Positions 17,755 through 26,693 are shown, counted from the stretch's first letter. The stretch is 64,000 nt of DNA from Mucilaginibacter rivuli (GCF_019391655.1 NZ_JAHXPQ010000001.1:558001-622000); one strand, 5' to 3'. The notes: generated by a model from the letters alone, not told the origin. Program-made: numbers and translations.

Positions 17755-18507
17755 TTAGTTCAGGTTACGGATGCCGCCGTCAAGTAGTAATTCGCTTCCC
17801 ACCATAAATTTTGAATCATCTGATGCCAGGTACAGGAAGCCTTCAGCTATCTCTTCCGAGGTGCCCAGGCGTTTCACCGGAGTAACATTTGTCAGGTACT
17901 CTTTAAAGCCATCTATCTGTTCCTTGGTAGCACCATTACGGCCGAAGATCGGTGTTTCGATAGGGCCGGGAGCCAGCACGTTCACACGGATGTTCCTGTC
18001 TAACAACTCCACCGAAAAGCTCCTTGCTAACGAACGCACTGCCGCTTTGCTGGCCGCGTAGGCAGCACCTGTAGCCATACCATACTCGCTCACGGTCGAT
18101 GAAGTGATGATAACCGATGCCTCGTCGTTTAAATAAGGCAAGGCCTTTTGTACCGAGAAGAACGCACCCTTAAAGTTAATATCACTTGTCTGGTCGAACA
18201 TTTCTTCGGTATAATCTGCCAATGGTGCAGCTATAAATACACCTGCGTTTACTACCAATACGTCTATCTTACCAAATGTATCTTTCACCTTTTCGTAAGA
18301 TGATGTGATGCTTTTCAAATCAGCAGTGTCGCTGATAAAGCCTTTTGCATTGCTGCCTATTTCTGCAACTGCGCTGTCAATAGTGGCTTGGTTCCTTCCG
18401 GTAATGGTTACTTTTGCGCCATGTTCGGCAAATAGTTTAGCCGTTGCTAAACCGATACCGCTATTACCTCCTGTAACTACGGCTACTTTATTTTCTAACT
18501 TTTTCAT
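17755..18507 (-). CDS. Short-chain dehydrogenase/reductase
   Basis: 250-residue classical SDR. The cofactor motif is TGGNSGIG (12-19), NAG is at 87-89, and the catalytic residues are Ser137, Tyr150 and Lys154 in AYAASKAAV. It would carry out NAD(P)-dependent reduction or oxidation of a carbonyl or alcohol. The tail includes the familiar DDSKFMVGSELLLDGG end. The gene is preceded by a gap holding up to three palindromic operator-like sites and by an ArsR regulator with a Cys-x-Cys motif, suggesting induction by a reactive or electrophilic compound (inference). A DinB gene follows. Confidence 0.9.
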   Translation of the reverse strand: MKKLENKVAVVTGGNSGIGLATAKLFAEHGAKVTITGRNQATIDSAVAEIGSNAKGFISDTADLKSITSSYEKVKDTFGKIDVLVVNAGVFIAAPLADYTEEMFDQTSDINFKGAFFSVQKALPYLNDEASVIITSSTVSEYGMATGAAYAASKAAVRSLARSFSVELLDRNIRVNVLAPGPIETPIFGRNGATKEQIDGFKEYLTNVTPVKRLGTSEEIAEGFLYLASDDSKFMVGSELLLDGGIRNLN

Positions 18508-18541
18508 GATTTCTTTTTTTAATTATTGTGATATTATATTG

Positions 18542-18645
18542 ATGTATTTAAATTATTCGATTTGTTTTTCTAAAATTTTTTACCGGTTAAGGTATAGGCT
18601 AAGCAAGGGGTAAATAGATTGATATATAGAAATAATTCGATTTAT
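18542..18645. promoter_or_regulatory. Two degenerate copies of the ArsR operator upstream of the SDR gene
   Basis: Aligned to the perfect 24-base palindrome at 18731-18754, the segment 18622-18645 matches at 21 of 24 positions and the segment 18542-18565 at 17 of 24 (hand count). Both keep the TTCGATTT half. They lie in the 259-base gap before the SDR start at 18507 and may allow cooperative repression. Confidence 0.5.
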
Positions 18646-18730
18646 TTGATCGTTCTTTTTCCAATTGGTAATTTTTGTATTCATGATATTACTTTTTGAT
18701 TTGGTGATGCAATAGTACGGCGGTAAATTT

Positions 18731-18754
18731 ATAAATCGAAATATTTCGATTTAT
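18731..18754. promoter_or_regulatory. Perfect 24-bp palindromic operator
   Basis: ATAAATCGAAAT is followed directly by its own reverse complement. The core ATCGA-N5-TTCGAT recurs in the ArsR gene's own promoter (19068-19083). The site lies just after the ArsR stop codon, upstream of the SDR gene on the same strand. It is the likely main binding site for that regulator. Confidence 0.7.
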
Positions 18755-18766
18755 ATGACATTCCGT

Positions 18767-19042
18767 TTACTTTCCTTCAAATGCTGCTAAAAATTGGATG
18801 TATTCGCTAAAAACAGGCTGATTGATCTGGTACTTATAATTACGGCCATCCTTATCTGCAATAAGCAGGTCGGCATCAACCAGCAGGTTAATATGGTGCG
18901 ATATGGTTGATTGTGCCAGGTCAATATTATCAACAATGCAAGCGCATTGCATGGTACTTTGTTGTTTTACCATACCCATTATCTTCAGGCGGTAGGGGTC
19001 GCCCAAAGCTTTCGATATTTTCTCTACTTTCTTAATATCCAT
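18767..19042 (-). CDS. ArsR-family regulator with Cys-x-Cys motif
   Basis: 91 residues from the ATG at 19042 (MDIKKVEKISKALGDPYRLK); a longer start at 19063 lies in the -7 element of the promoter and is unlikely. The winged helix has the recognition segment LAQSTISHHINLLVDADL. Cys33 and Cys35 (MQCACIVDNI) stand where ArsR has its arsenic-binding ELCVCDL motif, so it may sense a metalloid, metal or thiol-reactive compound. Its own promoter contains the same operator found upstream of the SDR-DinB genes, which points to autoregulation and control of that operon. Confidence 0.85.
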   Translation of the reverse strand: MDIKKVEKISKALGDPYRLKIMGMVKQQSTMQCACIVDNIDLAQSTISHHINLLVDADLLIADKDGRNYKYQINQPVFSEYIQFLAAFEGK

Positions 19043-19060
19043 CTTCTTGTTATATCGCCA

Positions 19061-19091
19061 CAAATGTATCGATTGTTTTCGATATGAGCAA
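19061..19091 (-). promoter_or_regulatory. ArsR gene promoter with operator between -33 and -7
   Basis: Read on the minus strand: TTG (19091-19089), 20 bases, then TACATTTG (19068-19061), a perfect TAnnTTTG. The inverted repeat TATCGA-N6-TCGATA (19067-19084) fills the spacer, so the bound regulator would exclude RNA polymerase. Confidence 0.7.
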
Positions 19092-19095
19092 GTGG

Positions 19096-19515
19096 CTAAT
19101 ATTGTCCCGACTGTGTCTCATCAAAAGGTACCTCCTCAAGTACAGTAACTACCCTGGTATCCGAAATACTGTCATGCCAGCCATTTGTCGCAAAAATAAA
19201 TGATAGGGCATCAAAAGGTATTAACCTGCACAGGGTTCGTGTGGCAATTACCCTTGCTGATGGCATGTTCCCATTCACATCCACAACTAATGTTTTTGTA
19301 AGAAATTTTGCGGGCGTTTTTCCAAGAAAATATTCTGTTAAAAAATAGTATGCAAAGCAGATGATACCATATATCAATAAAACGGTGAAAGATTTTCCGG
19401 GTAGGATGAATGAGTATTCCTTAAAATTTATTGGACCCGTTGTGAAAAAGAGCCATAGTATAATTCTGTCTATTATGTAATTAAGGAATCTTTTCCCATC
19501 TGTGGCCTCAGTCAT
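19096..19515 (-). CDS. RDD-family membrane protein
   Basis: 139 residues with the RDD signatures: an early Arg/Asp pair in RFLNYIIDRI, the conserved GKTPAKFLTKTLVV loop, and a last part with RTLCRLIPFDALSFI followed by GWHDSISDTRVV. Two to three transmembrane helices are visible (about 14-29, 43-62). RDD proteins are mostly of unknown role; some have been linked to ion exchange. The gene ends just upstream of the ArsR promoter. It is probably transcribed alone. Confidence 0.82.
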   Translation of the reverse strand: MTEATDGKRFLNYIIDRIILWLFFTTGPINFKEYSFILPGKSFTVLLIYGIICFAYYFLTEYFLGKTPAKFLTKTLVVDVNGNMPSARVIATRTLCRLIPFDALSFIFATNGWHDSISDTRVVTVLEEVPFDETQSGQY

Positions 19516-19605
19516 ATAAATATTTTTTTACAATGTACAATATATATATTATACTATTACTTCACCACTAATCTCCCGCAATAATGCCCCGGTTAACGGT
19601 TTTTA

Positions 19606-20097
19606 CTACTCCCTGCAAAGCTTGTTTATTATCCCCTCGTGCCGCGGATATTTCGCCAGCAACTCCTCCCGTTTCGCCATCTCAAACTCGTTAAAATCAA
19701 AAGCCGGCGCTACGGCACAACTTACCAGTACAAAACCATCTGCCGATGGTATTTCTGCCGCGAACCATTGCCCAGCTTCTATCACTACCGATAAGTTCCC
19801 CGTAATGGTATCTGATAACTCATGAACCACATAATTACCCTCCGTATCAATAGCATGGATATACAAGGGCACACCTTTATGAAAATACCAGATCTCGTCG
19901 GACAGGATGCGATGAAAGCCCGAATAATCTTCACCCTCCAACAAATAATAGATGGATGTGCAGGCCTGTTTTACGCCTTGTGATGTTGTTCGTACCACAT
20001 CCATAGCCGACCGGAACACTTCTTTATAGTAACCACCCTCGGGGTGGGGTTGCAGTTGTAAATGTTTTATCCAGTATGCGGCGTTTTGTGTTTCCAT
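19606..20097 (-). CDS. Cupin-fold DUF985 protein
   Basis: 163 residues of the cupin_5/DUF985 family: HPEGGYYKEVFRS near the N-terminus, then TSIYYLLEGEDYSGFHRI, SDEIWYFHKG and VEAGQWF-like VIEAGQWFAAEI. The family forms a double-stranded beta helix; a yeast member has a known structure but its substrate is unsettled. It is cytoplasmic and its first codons overlap no other real gene. It is divergent from the ThuA-domain gene, which begins 74 bases away. Confidence 0.88.
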   Translation of the reverse strand: METQNAAYWIKHLQLQPHPEGGYYKEVFRSAMDVVRTTSQGVKQACTSIYYLLEGEDYSGFHRILSDEIWYFHKGVPLYIHAIDTEGNYVVHELSDTITGNLSVVIEAGQWFAAEIPSADGFVLVSCAVAPAFDFNEFEMAKREELLAKYPRHEGIINKLCRE

Positions 20098-20171
20098 TAT
20101 ACCAAAGTAATAAATACTTGCGGGATAATGCTGCCAATTTTGTAAATTACAAGCATAAACCTATCACAATT

Positions 20172-21014
20172 ATGCACCATTTAAAACATATTGCAGTGCT
20201 ATGCTGCGCTCTTATTTTTGCCTGCACGGTACACGCGCAAGCGCGAAAAAATAAACCGAAGTTTAAGGTGATCGCCTTTTATACCGCCAGGAACGACCTT
20301 GCCCATATCAGTTTTGTACACGAGGCCAACACATGGTTCCCCGCCATGGCAAAAAAGTATAATTTCGTTTACGATTCCACCCAAAACTGGGCCAACCTGA
20401 ATGCCGGATACCTGGCACATTACAACGTGGTTTTGTTTTTAGACACCCGCCCTGAAGACCCTGCACAACGCGCGGCTTTTCAAACCTACATGGAGCATGG
20501 CGGCGCATGGATGGGTTTTCACTTTTCGGCATTTGCGCTCAAAACATCGGGTGTTGAGCAAAACTGGGATTGGTACCATCAAACCTTTTTAGGTTCCGGG
20601 CAATATGGCAGCAATACCTGGCGGCCAACTTCGGCCATACTAAGGGTAGAGGCTAAGCATCCCGCAACTAAAAACCTGCCGCAAACTTTCACATCTGCCC
20701 CAAACGAATGGTACCGCTGGCAAAACGACCTGCGCAAAAACCCGGATATCCGCATTTTGCTGGCTATCGATTCGGCAAGTTTCCCGGTGGGTACAGGGCC
20801 AAAGCAGTCAGAAATATGGCATAGCGGGTATTACCCCGTAGCCTGGGCCAACAAAAGTTACAAAATGATTTATGTGAATATGGGGCACAACGATATGGAT
20901 TACGAGCATAAGTACGATAAAACCAACCGCACGCTATCACATACTTTCGATAGTGAGATGGAAAGTAAGTTTATTTTGGATGGGTTGATGTGGTTAGGGA
21001 GGGGGAATAAATAA
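20172..21014 (+). CDS. Exported ThuA-domain protein
   Basis: 280 residues from the ATG at 20172, which gives a signal peptide (MHHLKHIAVLCCALIFACTV, then HAQ). The upstream 32-residue extension overlaps the divergent cupin gene and is rejected. The body is a ThuA (trehalose-utilisation-like) glutamine-amidotransferase fold: VIAFYTARNDLAHISFV, NVVLFLDTRPED, GGAWMGFHFSAF and VNMGHNDMDYEH. Bacteroidota ThuA proteins often occur with sugar-degrading genes and lack a proven reaction. A bidirectional terminator follows. Confidence 0.85.
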   Translation: MHHLKHIAVLCCALIFACTVHAQARKNKPKFKVIAFYTARNDLAHISFVHEANTWFPAMAKKYNFVYDSTQNWANLNAGYLAHYNVVLFLDTRPEDPAQRAAFQTYMEHGGAWMGFHFSAFALKTSGVEQNWDWYHQTFLGSGQYGSNTWRPTSAILRVEAKHPATKNLPQTFTSAPNEWYRWQNDLRKNPDIRILLAIDSASFPVGTGPKQSEIWHSGYYPVAWANKSYKMIYVNMGHNDMDYEHKYDKTNRTLSHTFDSEMESKFILDGLMWLGRGNK

Positions 21015-21030
21015 CAGCTTGGTACAAACC

Positions 21031-21075
21031 AAAGGCGCTAAGTGTATTTAATATCTTAGCGCCTTTATAGTTTTT
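21031..21075. terminator. Bidirectional terminator between ThuA and GH88 genes
   Basis: AAAGGCGCTAAG pairs with CTTAGCGCCTTT around a 12-base loop, followed by T-rich sequence. It closes both the ThuA gene and, on the other strand, the susCD operon ending in GH88. Confidence 0.8.
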
Positions 21076-21095
21076 GGGTGTAAAATGTTTTTAAT

Positions 21096-22289
21096 TTATT
21101 TCATCCTTTTACTCCGCAACAAAGCTTCCAAATAATAATAATCAGCATAGGTTAATGGTACATCAACTTCGCTTTTAATAGGTTTGTGGCCTGTGCTGTG
21201 CAGTAAAATAAAATTGCCATTGGTATTTATGGGTGCTTTGTAGCTTTGGCTAAGGTTGTATAAAATTGTATTGGCCTTGGCCTTGTAACCGGTGTTTTTA
21301 GTATAAGTTGAAAGTTCTAATAAAGCCGAGGCGGTGATAGCCGCCGCCGATACATCGCGCGGGGTATTCGGGATAGCCGGGTCGTTATGGTCCCAATAGG
21401 GTATCAGGTCCTTTGGCATGGTTGGGCTGCTAAAAATGAATTTCTCGATCTTTTGCGCCTGCTCTAAATACTTTTTATCGTGCGTTTCACGATAGCAAAC
21501 GGTAAAACCATAAAGGCCCCATGCCTGTCCACGTGCCCATGCCGATTCATCGGCATAGCCCTGTACAGTTATCTTCTTTATTACATTACCGGTTGCAGGG
21601 TCATAATCAACCATGTGGTACGAGCTGTTATCCGCGCGGAAATGATTCTTCATGGTAGTGTTAGCATGCGATATCGCTATTTTATAGAATGATGAATCAC
21701 CTGATAATTTTGTCGCCTCGAAAAGCAATTCCAGGTTCATCATATTATCGATGATAACCGGATAGGTCCATTTATTATCCTTGTTATGATCCCATGATTT
21801 TATCACACCTGTCTTCGGGTTAAAACGTGTACTCAACGATTTTGCGGCCTGTATAATAATTGCTTTATAACGCTCATCCTTTGTTAGGCGGTAAGCATTG
21901 CCAACGCTGCAATACACCATAAAGCCTAAATCGTGTGTGCCTTTGTTAAACTGCTCTTTCTCAATTTTGGCAGTGTATATTTTAGCCTGCTCCATCCATT
22001 TGGTGTCTTTGGTATAATCGTATATATACCACAAAATACCGGGGAAGAAACCACTGGTCCAATCATTTGATTTTACCATTTTAAATTTGCCGTTCTCGAA
22101 AGTACGCGGCGATACCAGGGTTTTGCTGGTATCAACAATGTCTTTCACCTCGTTAAGCATGTACGATGTTTGCAGCTCAGCGCTTTTAAACTCTTTTGCT
22201 ACATCAACTTTTTGCGCTGTAGCGGATGATGCGATGAGCACACCTAAAATGATAGCCGATAATTGGCCCTTTAAATTTTTAATAAGCAT
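21096..22289 (-). CDS. GH88/GH105-like unsaturated glucuronyl hydrolase
   Basis: 397 residues with a signal peptide (ends SSATAQ). The alpha6/alpha6 barrel is shown by repeated helices; Asp120 in GTHDLGFMVY and Asp181 in VIIDNMMNLELL match the two catalytic aspartates of GH88 unsaturated glucuronyl hydrolases. These enzymes hydrate and release 4,5-unsaturated uronic acid from oligosaccharides made by polysaccharide lyases. It is last in the susC operon, seven bases after the lyase-family gene, which fits a lyase-then-GH88 pathway in the periplasm. Its presence implies a uronate-containing substrate. Confidence 0.9.
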   Translation of the reverse strand: MLIKNLKGQLSAIILGVLIASSATAQKVDVAKEFKSAELQTSYMLNEVKDIVDTSKTLVSPRTFENGKFKMVKSNDWTSGFFPGILWYIYDYTKDTKWMEQAKIYTAKIEKEQFNKGTHDLGFMVYCSVGNAYRLTKDERYKAIIIQAAKSLSTRFNPKTGVIKSWDHNKDNKWTYPVIIDNMMNLELLFEATKLSGDSSFYKIAISHANTTMKNHFRADNSSYHMVDYDPATGNVIKKITVQGYADESAWARGQAWGLYGFTVCYRETHDKKYLEQAQKIEKFIFSSPTMPKDLIPYWDHNDPAIPNTPRDVSAAAITASALLELSTYTKNTGYKAKANTILYNLSQSYKAPINTNGNFILLHSTGHKPIKSEVDVPLTYADYYYLEALLRSKRMK

Positions 22290-22296
22290 AATTGGT

Positions 22297-23406
22297 TTAT
22301 TTGGTTTTGAATGGTTCTCTTACTTTGTTAAGTAATATTTGCCAATCGTTGTTGTATTGCGTTGCCGATACTGCCAGCACAGCCACCAGATACGTACCAC
22401 TAAAGTACGAAGCCTGCTCCAAACAATAAACACCTGTTTCGGGCTTAAATTTTGCACCTGCCAGGTAACCGGCTTCGCCGTTTTTAGCGCGTGCCCTGTC
22501 AAAACCTGATTTGCTGTTTAAAAATTCGCCGTGTGTTTTTTCGCCGTTAACAAATGGCACTAAAAAGTCAACCGATTTTTTGACAGATGAACCCGTTGCC
22601 GATTGGTAGTTAAAATAATCCTTACCCGTAGCGCGGTAAATAGTACTTATCGCGCTAAGCAAAGGCTCTAAGGTATAAATGTGGTAGTGCAGGGCATCGC
22701 GCTCCTTAAAATCATGTCCCGAACCATCGGGGAACAGGTTGATGGCTATTTGCTTTTCCAACTCACGCTGCACCATGCTATAATTGCTTTTATTGTGTGT
22801 GGCATAACTTATCATCGTAATGATTTTTATGCGGTGTGAGTTCCAGTTATTAATGGCGGTTCCTTTATCGCCTTGAGCGTACTTGCTGTTAATTTCGCCA
22901 TCAGCAATGCTGTTTAGCCATTCATCAGTGGTTTTGCGTACATCGGCGCTCACATCATCCCGGATCAGGTCGTAGCCCGAAAACATAGCTTCAAGTTTGG
23001 TTTCGTCAATCGGGTCGCCGTTGCTTTTGTTCACTTTGGCCCAGGCTAACAGGTACTGGCTTGCTTTATCCAGGCAGGCCTTGTTACCGGCCACTTTGTA
23101 CACCAATGCCAGCGCGTATATCTTATCCGCGTCTTCCACCGCTTTAAGGCTTTTTACCTTGTCGGGATTTCCGGCCAATAAACCTTCCGATGTTATTTCT
23201 TCGATCGGGTTGGGCTGCTCGGTCATGGCCTTTGCGGCGGCAGCCTTAAAATTGCCAAATGTTTCTTTGGCCGATGCATTGGTATTGATCAGGCGCTTCA
23301 GTTTTACAATTTCATCTTTCGACAGACTCGAAAACTGTGCCTCCGCACTAAAAAACACCGTCGCCAAAACTGCGGTCAATAAAAGTGTTCTTCTCATCTT
23401 TTTCAA
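22297..23406 (-). CDS. Exported alginate-lyase-superfamily polysaccharide lyase
   Basis: 369 residues, signal peptide ending near SAEAQ. The alpha/alpha toroid of the alginate-lyase superfamily is suggested by the segment NNWNSH (186-191), where PL5/PL38-like enzymes carry catalytic Asn and His, and by the later HDFKERDALHYHIYTLEPL. It would cleave a uronate polymer by beta-elimination and give unsaturated ends. The adjacent GH88 gene, seven bases downstream, is the expected next enzyme. Substrate could be alginate, glucuronan or a mixed exopolysaccharide; the sequence alone does not decide. Confidence 0.78.
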   Translation of the reverse strand: MKKMRRTLLLTAVLATVFFSAEAQFSSLSKDEIVKLKRLINTNASAKETFGNFKAAAAKAMTEQPNPIEEITSEGLLAGNPDKVKSLKAVEDADKIYALALVYKVAGNKACLDKASQYLLAWAKVNKSNGDPIDETKLEAMFSGYDLIRDDVSADVRKTTDEWLNSIADGEINSKYAQGDKGTAINNWNSHRIKIITMISYATHNKSNYSMVQRELEKQIAINLFPDGSGHDFKERDALHYHIYTLEPLLSAISTIYRATGKDYFNYQSATGSSVKKSVDFLVPFVNGEKTHGEFLNSKSGFDRARAKNGEAGYLAGAKFKPETGVYCLEQASYFSGTYLVAVLAVSATQYNNDWQILLNKVREPFKTK

Positions 23407-23434
23407 TTACGGGGAAAATGGTTGTTATATTTAT

Positions 23435-25675
23435 TTAGTCAATCAATTCAAAACTGCTTTCCAATACGATGTGGTCGGATGCATCACCTATCATCAGTTT
23501 AAACTCGCCGGGCTCAGTTATCCAATTCAGCTTCGAATCATAAAAAGATAATTTCTCTTTATCGATAACGAAGGTTACCTCCTTACTTTCGCCGGCTTGC
23601 AAAAACACCTTTTGGAAATCTTTTAGTTCTTTTACGGGCCGGGTTACGCTTGCCACCAAATCGTGCAGGTATAATTGCACTACCTGCGCACCTGCATAAT
23701 TACCGGTATTTTTTAGCATGCAGGTTACCTGTAGCTTGCCGTCCTTTGTCATTTTCGGCTGGTTTATCTTCAAATCTGTAAGTGTGAATGTGGTATAGCT
23801 TAAACCATAACCAAAGGCGTAAGCCGGACTGTTAGGCATATCAATATAGGCTGATTTATAAACTATGTCGTTTAAGTCCTTAACGGGGCGGCCGGTGTTT
23901 TTGGCATTGTAAAATATCGGTATCTGCCCCTCTGCTCTCGGAAATGTGATAGGTAATTTTGCAGATGGGTTATAATCGCCAAACAGTACATTGGCCATGG
24001 CATTGCCTGCTTCGGTACCCAGCCACCAGGTATATAAAATAGCATCGGCATTTTGAGCGGTATAATTAAATATCAACGGGCGGCCCGCCATCATCATTAC
24101 TATCATGGGTTTGCCTGTAGCTTTTAACGCTTTTATTAATTCTTCCTGTACGCCGGGCACATTCAAGTTAGCTCTGCTTTTGGCTTCGCCTGCCATATAG
24201 GCCGATTCGCCAATGGCAACAACAATAACATCGGCGTTCCGGGCAGTTTCCACAGCTTCGGCAAAGCCGGCTTTGCTGCTGTCGGTTATGCTGCAACCCT
24301 GGGCATAGGTCAGTTTTACGCTGTTACCTACTTTGTTCATCAGGCCTTCGTATAGCGAAACCAAATGGTCGTTTTCCCATGGCACGGCCCAGCCACCTTT
24401 CATATCATCGCCGGATTTTGCCAGCGGGCCAATAACGGCTATTGATTTTGTAGTTTTGGATAGTGGCAACACTTGATTCTGATTTTTAAGGAGTACGATG
24501 CTTTTCTCCGCAACTGTACGGGCAGCTATTTTATTTTTCGGATCGGATAAAACCTTTGTTTCGCGTGCGGCATCGCTAAAGCGGAAAGGATCGTCAAACA
24601 AACCCAACTCAAACTTTTTGCGCAGTACGCGCCTAACAGCATCATCAATTAAGGCAATGTCTACTTTTTTATCGTTAACCAGTTTTTTCAAATTATCAAT
24701 ATAAGCGTGCCCCTCCATATCCATATCCGAGCCTGCGGTAATGGCATATTTGGCTGCCTCGTAATTGTTCCTGGCAAATCCATGTGCTACCATTTCGCGT
24801 ACCGATCCCCAATCGCTTACCACAAAACCGGTAAAGCCCCATTTGCCTTTTAAAATATCACGTTGCAAATAGCTGCTCCCCGTTGCCGGGATGCCGTTCA
24901 ATTCGTTAAAGGAGTTCATAAAGGTGGCGGCGCCTGCATCGGCAGCAGCCTTAAATGGCGGCAAATAAGTCTCCCAGAGCATATGCTCGCTCATGTCTAC
25001 AGTATTATAGTCGCGCCCGGCAATAGCGGCGCCATAGGCCGCAAAATGCTTTACACAAGCCATTATCGCATCAGTATTACCCAAGCCATTCCCCTGGAAG
25101 CCATGTACCCTTGCCCTTGCGATCAGAGAGCCTAAGTAAGGGTCTTCGCCGGCGCCTTCCATTACACGCCCCCAGCGCGGGTCGCGGCTGATATCCACCA
25201 TCGGTGCAAACGTCCAGTGTAAGCCCGAGGCTGCGGCTTCCGTAGCGGCGATATGTGCCGAAAGTTCTATCGCATCCAGGTCCCAGCTTGCGGCTTCGGC
25301 CAAAGGTATAGGGAAGTGTGTGCGGTAACCATGTATCACATCCAAACCAAATATCAAAGGTATTTTAAGGCGCGATTGCAAGGCTATTTCCTGTACCATG
25401 CGGGTATCGGCAGCGCCGCGCACATTGAGCATTGAGCCTACGCGGCCCATTTTGATATCCTGAAATTTAGTGCTGTTGGCCGTAACCGGGCCGGTGGCCA
25501 ACCTATCGCCGGTGTATTGGTTTAACTGACCGATCTTTTCTTCGATGGTCATCTTCGCCATTAAGGCATCTATCTTTTTTTCAATAACTACATTATCCTT
25601 TGCTTTTTGCTGGGCAAAACTTAACTGGCCAACCAAAAGCAAACAAACAAGCGTAAATGGTATTTTGGGTAACAT
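23435..25675 (-). CDS. Glycoside hydrolase family 3 beta-glucosidase
   Basis: 746 residues with a signal peptide (LLLVGQLSFAQQ). Barrel motifs are IFGLDVIHGYRTHFPIPL, DISRDPRWGRVMEGAGEDPY and the nucleophile Asp288 in GFVVSDWGSV, the form usual for beta-glucosidases (BglX-like). A second domain and a C-terminal fibronectin-III-like domain (about 640-740) complete the usual length. It would release glucose from beta-linked oligosaccharides in the periplasm. It lies within the susC operon but is separated from the lipoprotein gene by 149 bases with a strong hairpin, so its transcript level may be lower than that of susC/susD. Confidence 0.92.
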   Translation of the reverse strand: MLPKIPFTLVCLLLVGQLSFAQQKAKDNVVIEKKIDALMAKMTIEEKIGQLNQYTGDRLATGPVTANSTKFQDIKMGRVGSMLNVRGAADTRMVQEIALQSRLKIPLIFGLDVIHGYRTHFPIPLAEAASWDLDAIELSAHIAATEAAASGLHWTFAPMVDISRDPRWGRVMEGAGEDPYLGSLIARARVHGFQGNGLGNTDAIMACVKHFAAYGAAIAGRDYNTVDMSEHMLWETYLPPFKAAADAGAATFMNSFNELNGIPATGSSYLQRDILKGKWGFTGFVVSDWGSVREMVAHGFARNNYEAAKYAITAGSDMDMEGHAYIDNLKKLVNDKKVDIALIDDAVRRVLRKKFELGLFDDPFRFSDAARETKVLSDPKNKIAARTVAEKSIVLLKNQNQVLPLSKTTKSIAVIGPLAKSGDDMKGGWAVPWENDHLVSLYEGLMNKVGNSVKLTYAQGCSITDSSKAGFAEAVETARNADVIVVAIGESAYMAGEAKSRANLNVPGVQEELIKALKATGKPMIVMMMAGRPLIFNYTAQNADAILYTWWLGTEAGNAMANVLFGDYNPSAKLPITFPRAEGQIPIFYNAKNTGRPVKDLNDIVYKSAYIDMPNSPAYAFGYGLSYTTFTLTDLKINQPKMTKDGKLQVTCMLKNTGNYAGAQVVQLYLHDLVASVTRPVKELKDFQKVFLQAGESKEVTFVIDKEKLSFYDSKLNWITEPGEFKLMIGDASDHIVLESSFELID

Positions 25676-25770
25676 ATAGGCGTATAAAACTTTAAAAACA
25701 AGGATAGTAGGCGGGTATATCTCACTATAATACCGCAGGTTTTTAAAGCGGATTTTATATTAGTTAGATA

Positions 25771-25801
25771 ATAAGCTGCCGCAATTATCGCGGCAGCTTA
25801 T
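25771..25801 (-). terminator. Hairpin inside the susC operon
   Basis: ATAAGCTGCCGC pairs perfectly with its complement around a 7-base loop. On the minus strand it follows the lipoprotein stop codon by 23 bases but lacks a good U-tract. It may act as a partial terminator or protect the upstream susC-susD message; GH3 transcription presumably continues past it. Confidence 0.55.
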
Positions 25802-25824
25802 CAGTTATTGTTATTCGCAGGTTA

Positions 25825-26682
25825 TCAATACCTGCTGGGGTAAACAGTTGTAGCGCAAACGTGGATCTGCCCGTTAGTGGCTATTAGTCCACCTGTGGCA
25901 ACGTTGGTATTGTCATTAATTACCAGGGGAGTAAAATCGCCGCTGCCAAACTTAATGTTGAATTTGCCTTCAAGGTCAAATCCGTTACCTCCTGTTGTAT
26001 AATTATACACCAATACACGCGCTCCCGAAGCATTCAACATCGGTGTAGAATTTACTACCAGGTAACCCATTTTTGATTCTTTACCGGCAACTGCACCTGC
26101 AGGTAGTAAAGACGCAAGGCTCGTATTAACGTAATTAGCATTGTTAAAGCCAACATCGGCCTGGCCTATCAGATACAGGAAATAGTTTCTTACGGTTGCT
26201 ACCGAGTAATCGCTCCATGCTTTAGCAGGGTGGGTAACAGGAGTTACACCATCGGCGGCAAATTTTTGTGTGCCATCGGGGTTTTTATCCATTATCGGAA
26301 AATCGAACCAAAAACCTGCAGTGGGTATATTGCTTGTTGTGGTTACCACGGGCTTGCCGTTTACGGTAACCGTTGTTGTTGGCAATACCCTGATGGAGTT
26401 ATTACTTAAAAATATGTAAGTGCGGCCCGGTTTGGTATATTCAGCCAGATCGATACCGGCATATTCTAAACCCAGTTGCATATACTTAAAAACGGTATCA
26501 TTAGGTATGATGGGTGTTTTACCCCTGTCTTGCAAATATTGCGATGCCGTTTTATTGATCTCGCCATGCAGTTCGTTGCCGGATACGTATTGAAAGTCCT
26601 TTTGCATTTCAAGGCCGCCAATTTTACACGAAGCAAGCGCCAATATGCAAAGTGAGCTTATGATTATATTTATTTTTTTCAT
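25825..26682 (-). CDS. Surface lipoprotein, fasciclin-like, following SusD
   Basis: 285 residues with a lipobox ending at Cys19 (LALASC). The segment FKYMQLGLEYAGIDLAEYT followed by RTYIFLSNNSIRVL looks like the start of a fasciclin-type domain; the rest is strand-rich. It lies 11 bases after SusD, the place usually taken by SusE/SusF or other surface glycan-binding proteins, and probably helps capture the polysaccharide at the outer surface. No carbohydrate-binding module of a known family was recognised. Fasciclin-like proteins in this position occur in other Bacteroidota loci, but the ligand is unknown. Confidence 0.65.
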   Translation of the reverse strand: MKKINIIISSLCILALASCKIGGLEMQKDFQYVSGNELHGEINKTASQYLQDRGKTPIIPNDTVFKYMQLGLEYAGIDLAEYTKPGRTYIFLSNNSIRVLPTTTVTVNGKPVVTTTSNIPTAGFWFDFPIMDKNPDGTQKFAADGVTPVTHPAKAWSDYSVATVRNYFLYLIGQADVGFNNANYVNTSLASLLPAGAVAGKESKMGYLVVNSTPMLNASGARVLVYNYTTGGNGFDLEGKFNIKFGSGDFTPLVINDNTNVATGGLIATNGQIHVCATTVYPSRY

Positions 26683-26693
26683 GATCTTTTAGT

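Noticed and set aside
25678-25689. Third susC-type half-site (AGGCGTATAAAA) just before the GH3 start
   Set aside because: Only one half with two mismatches, no partner arm; could be chance.
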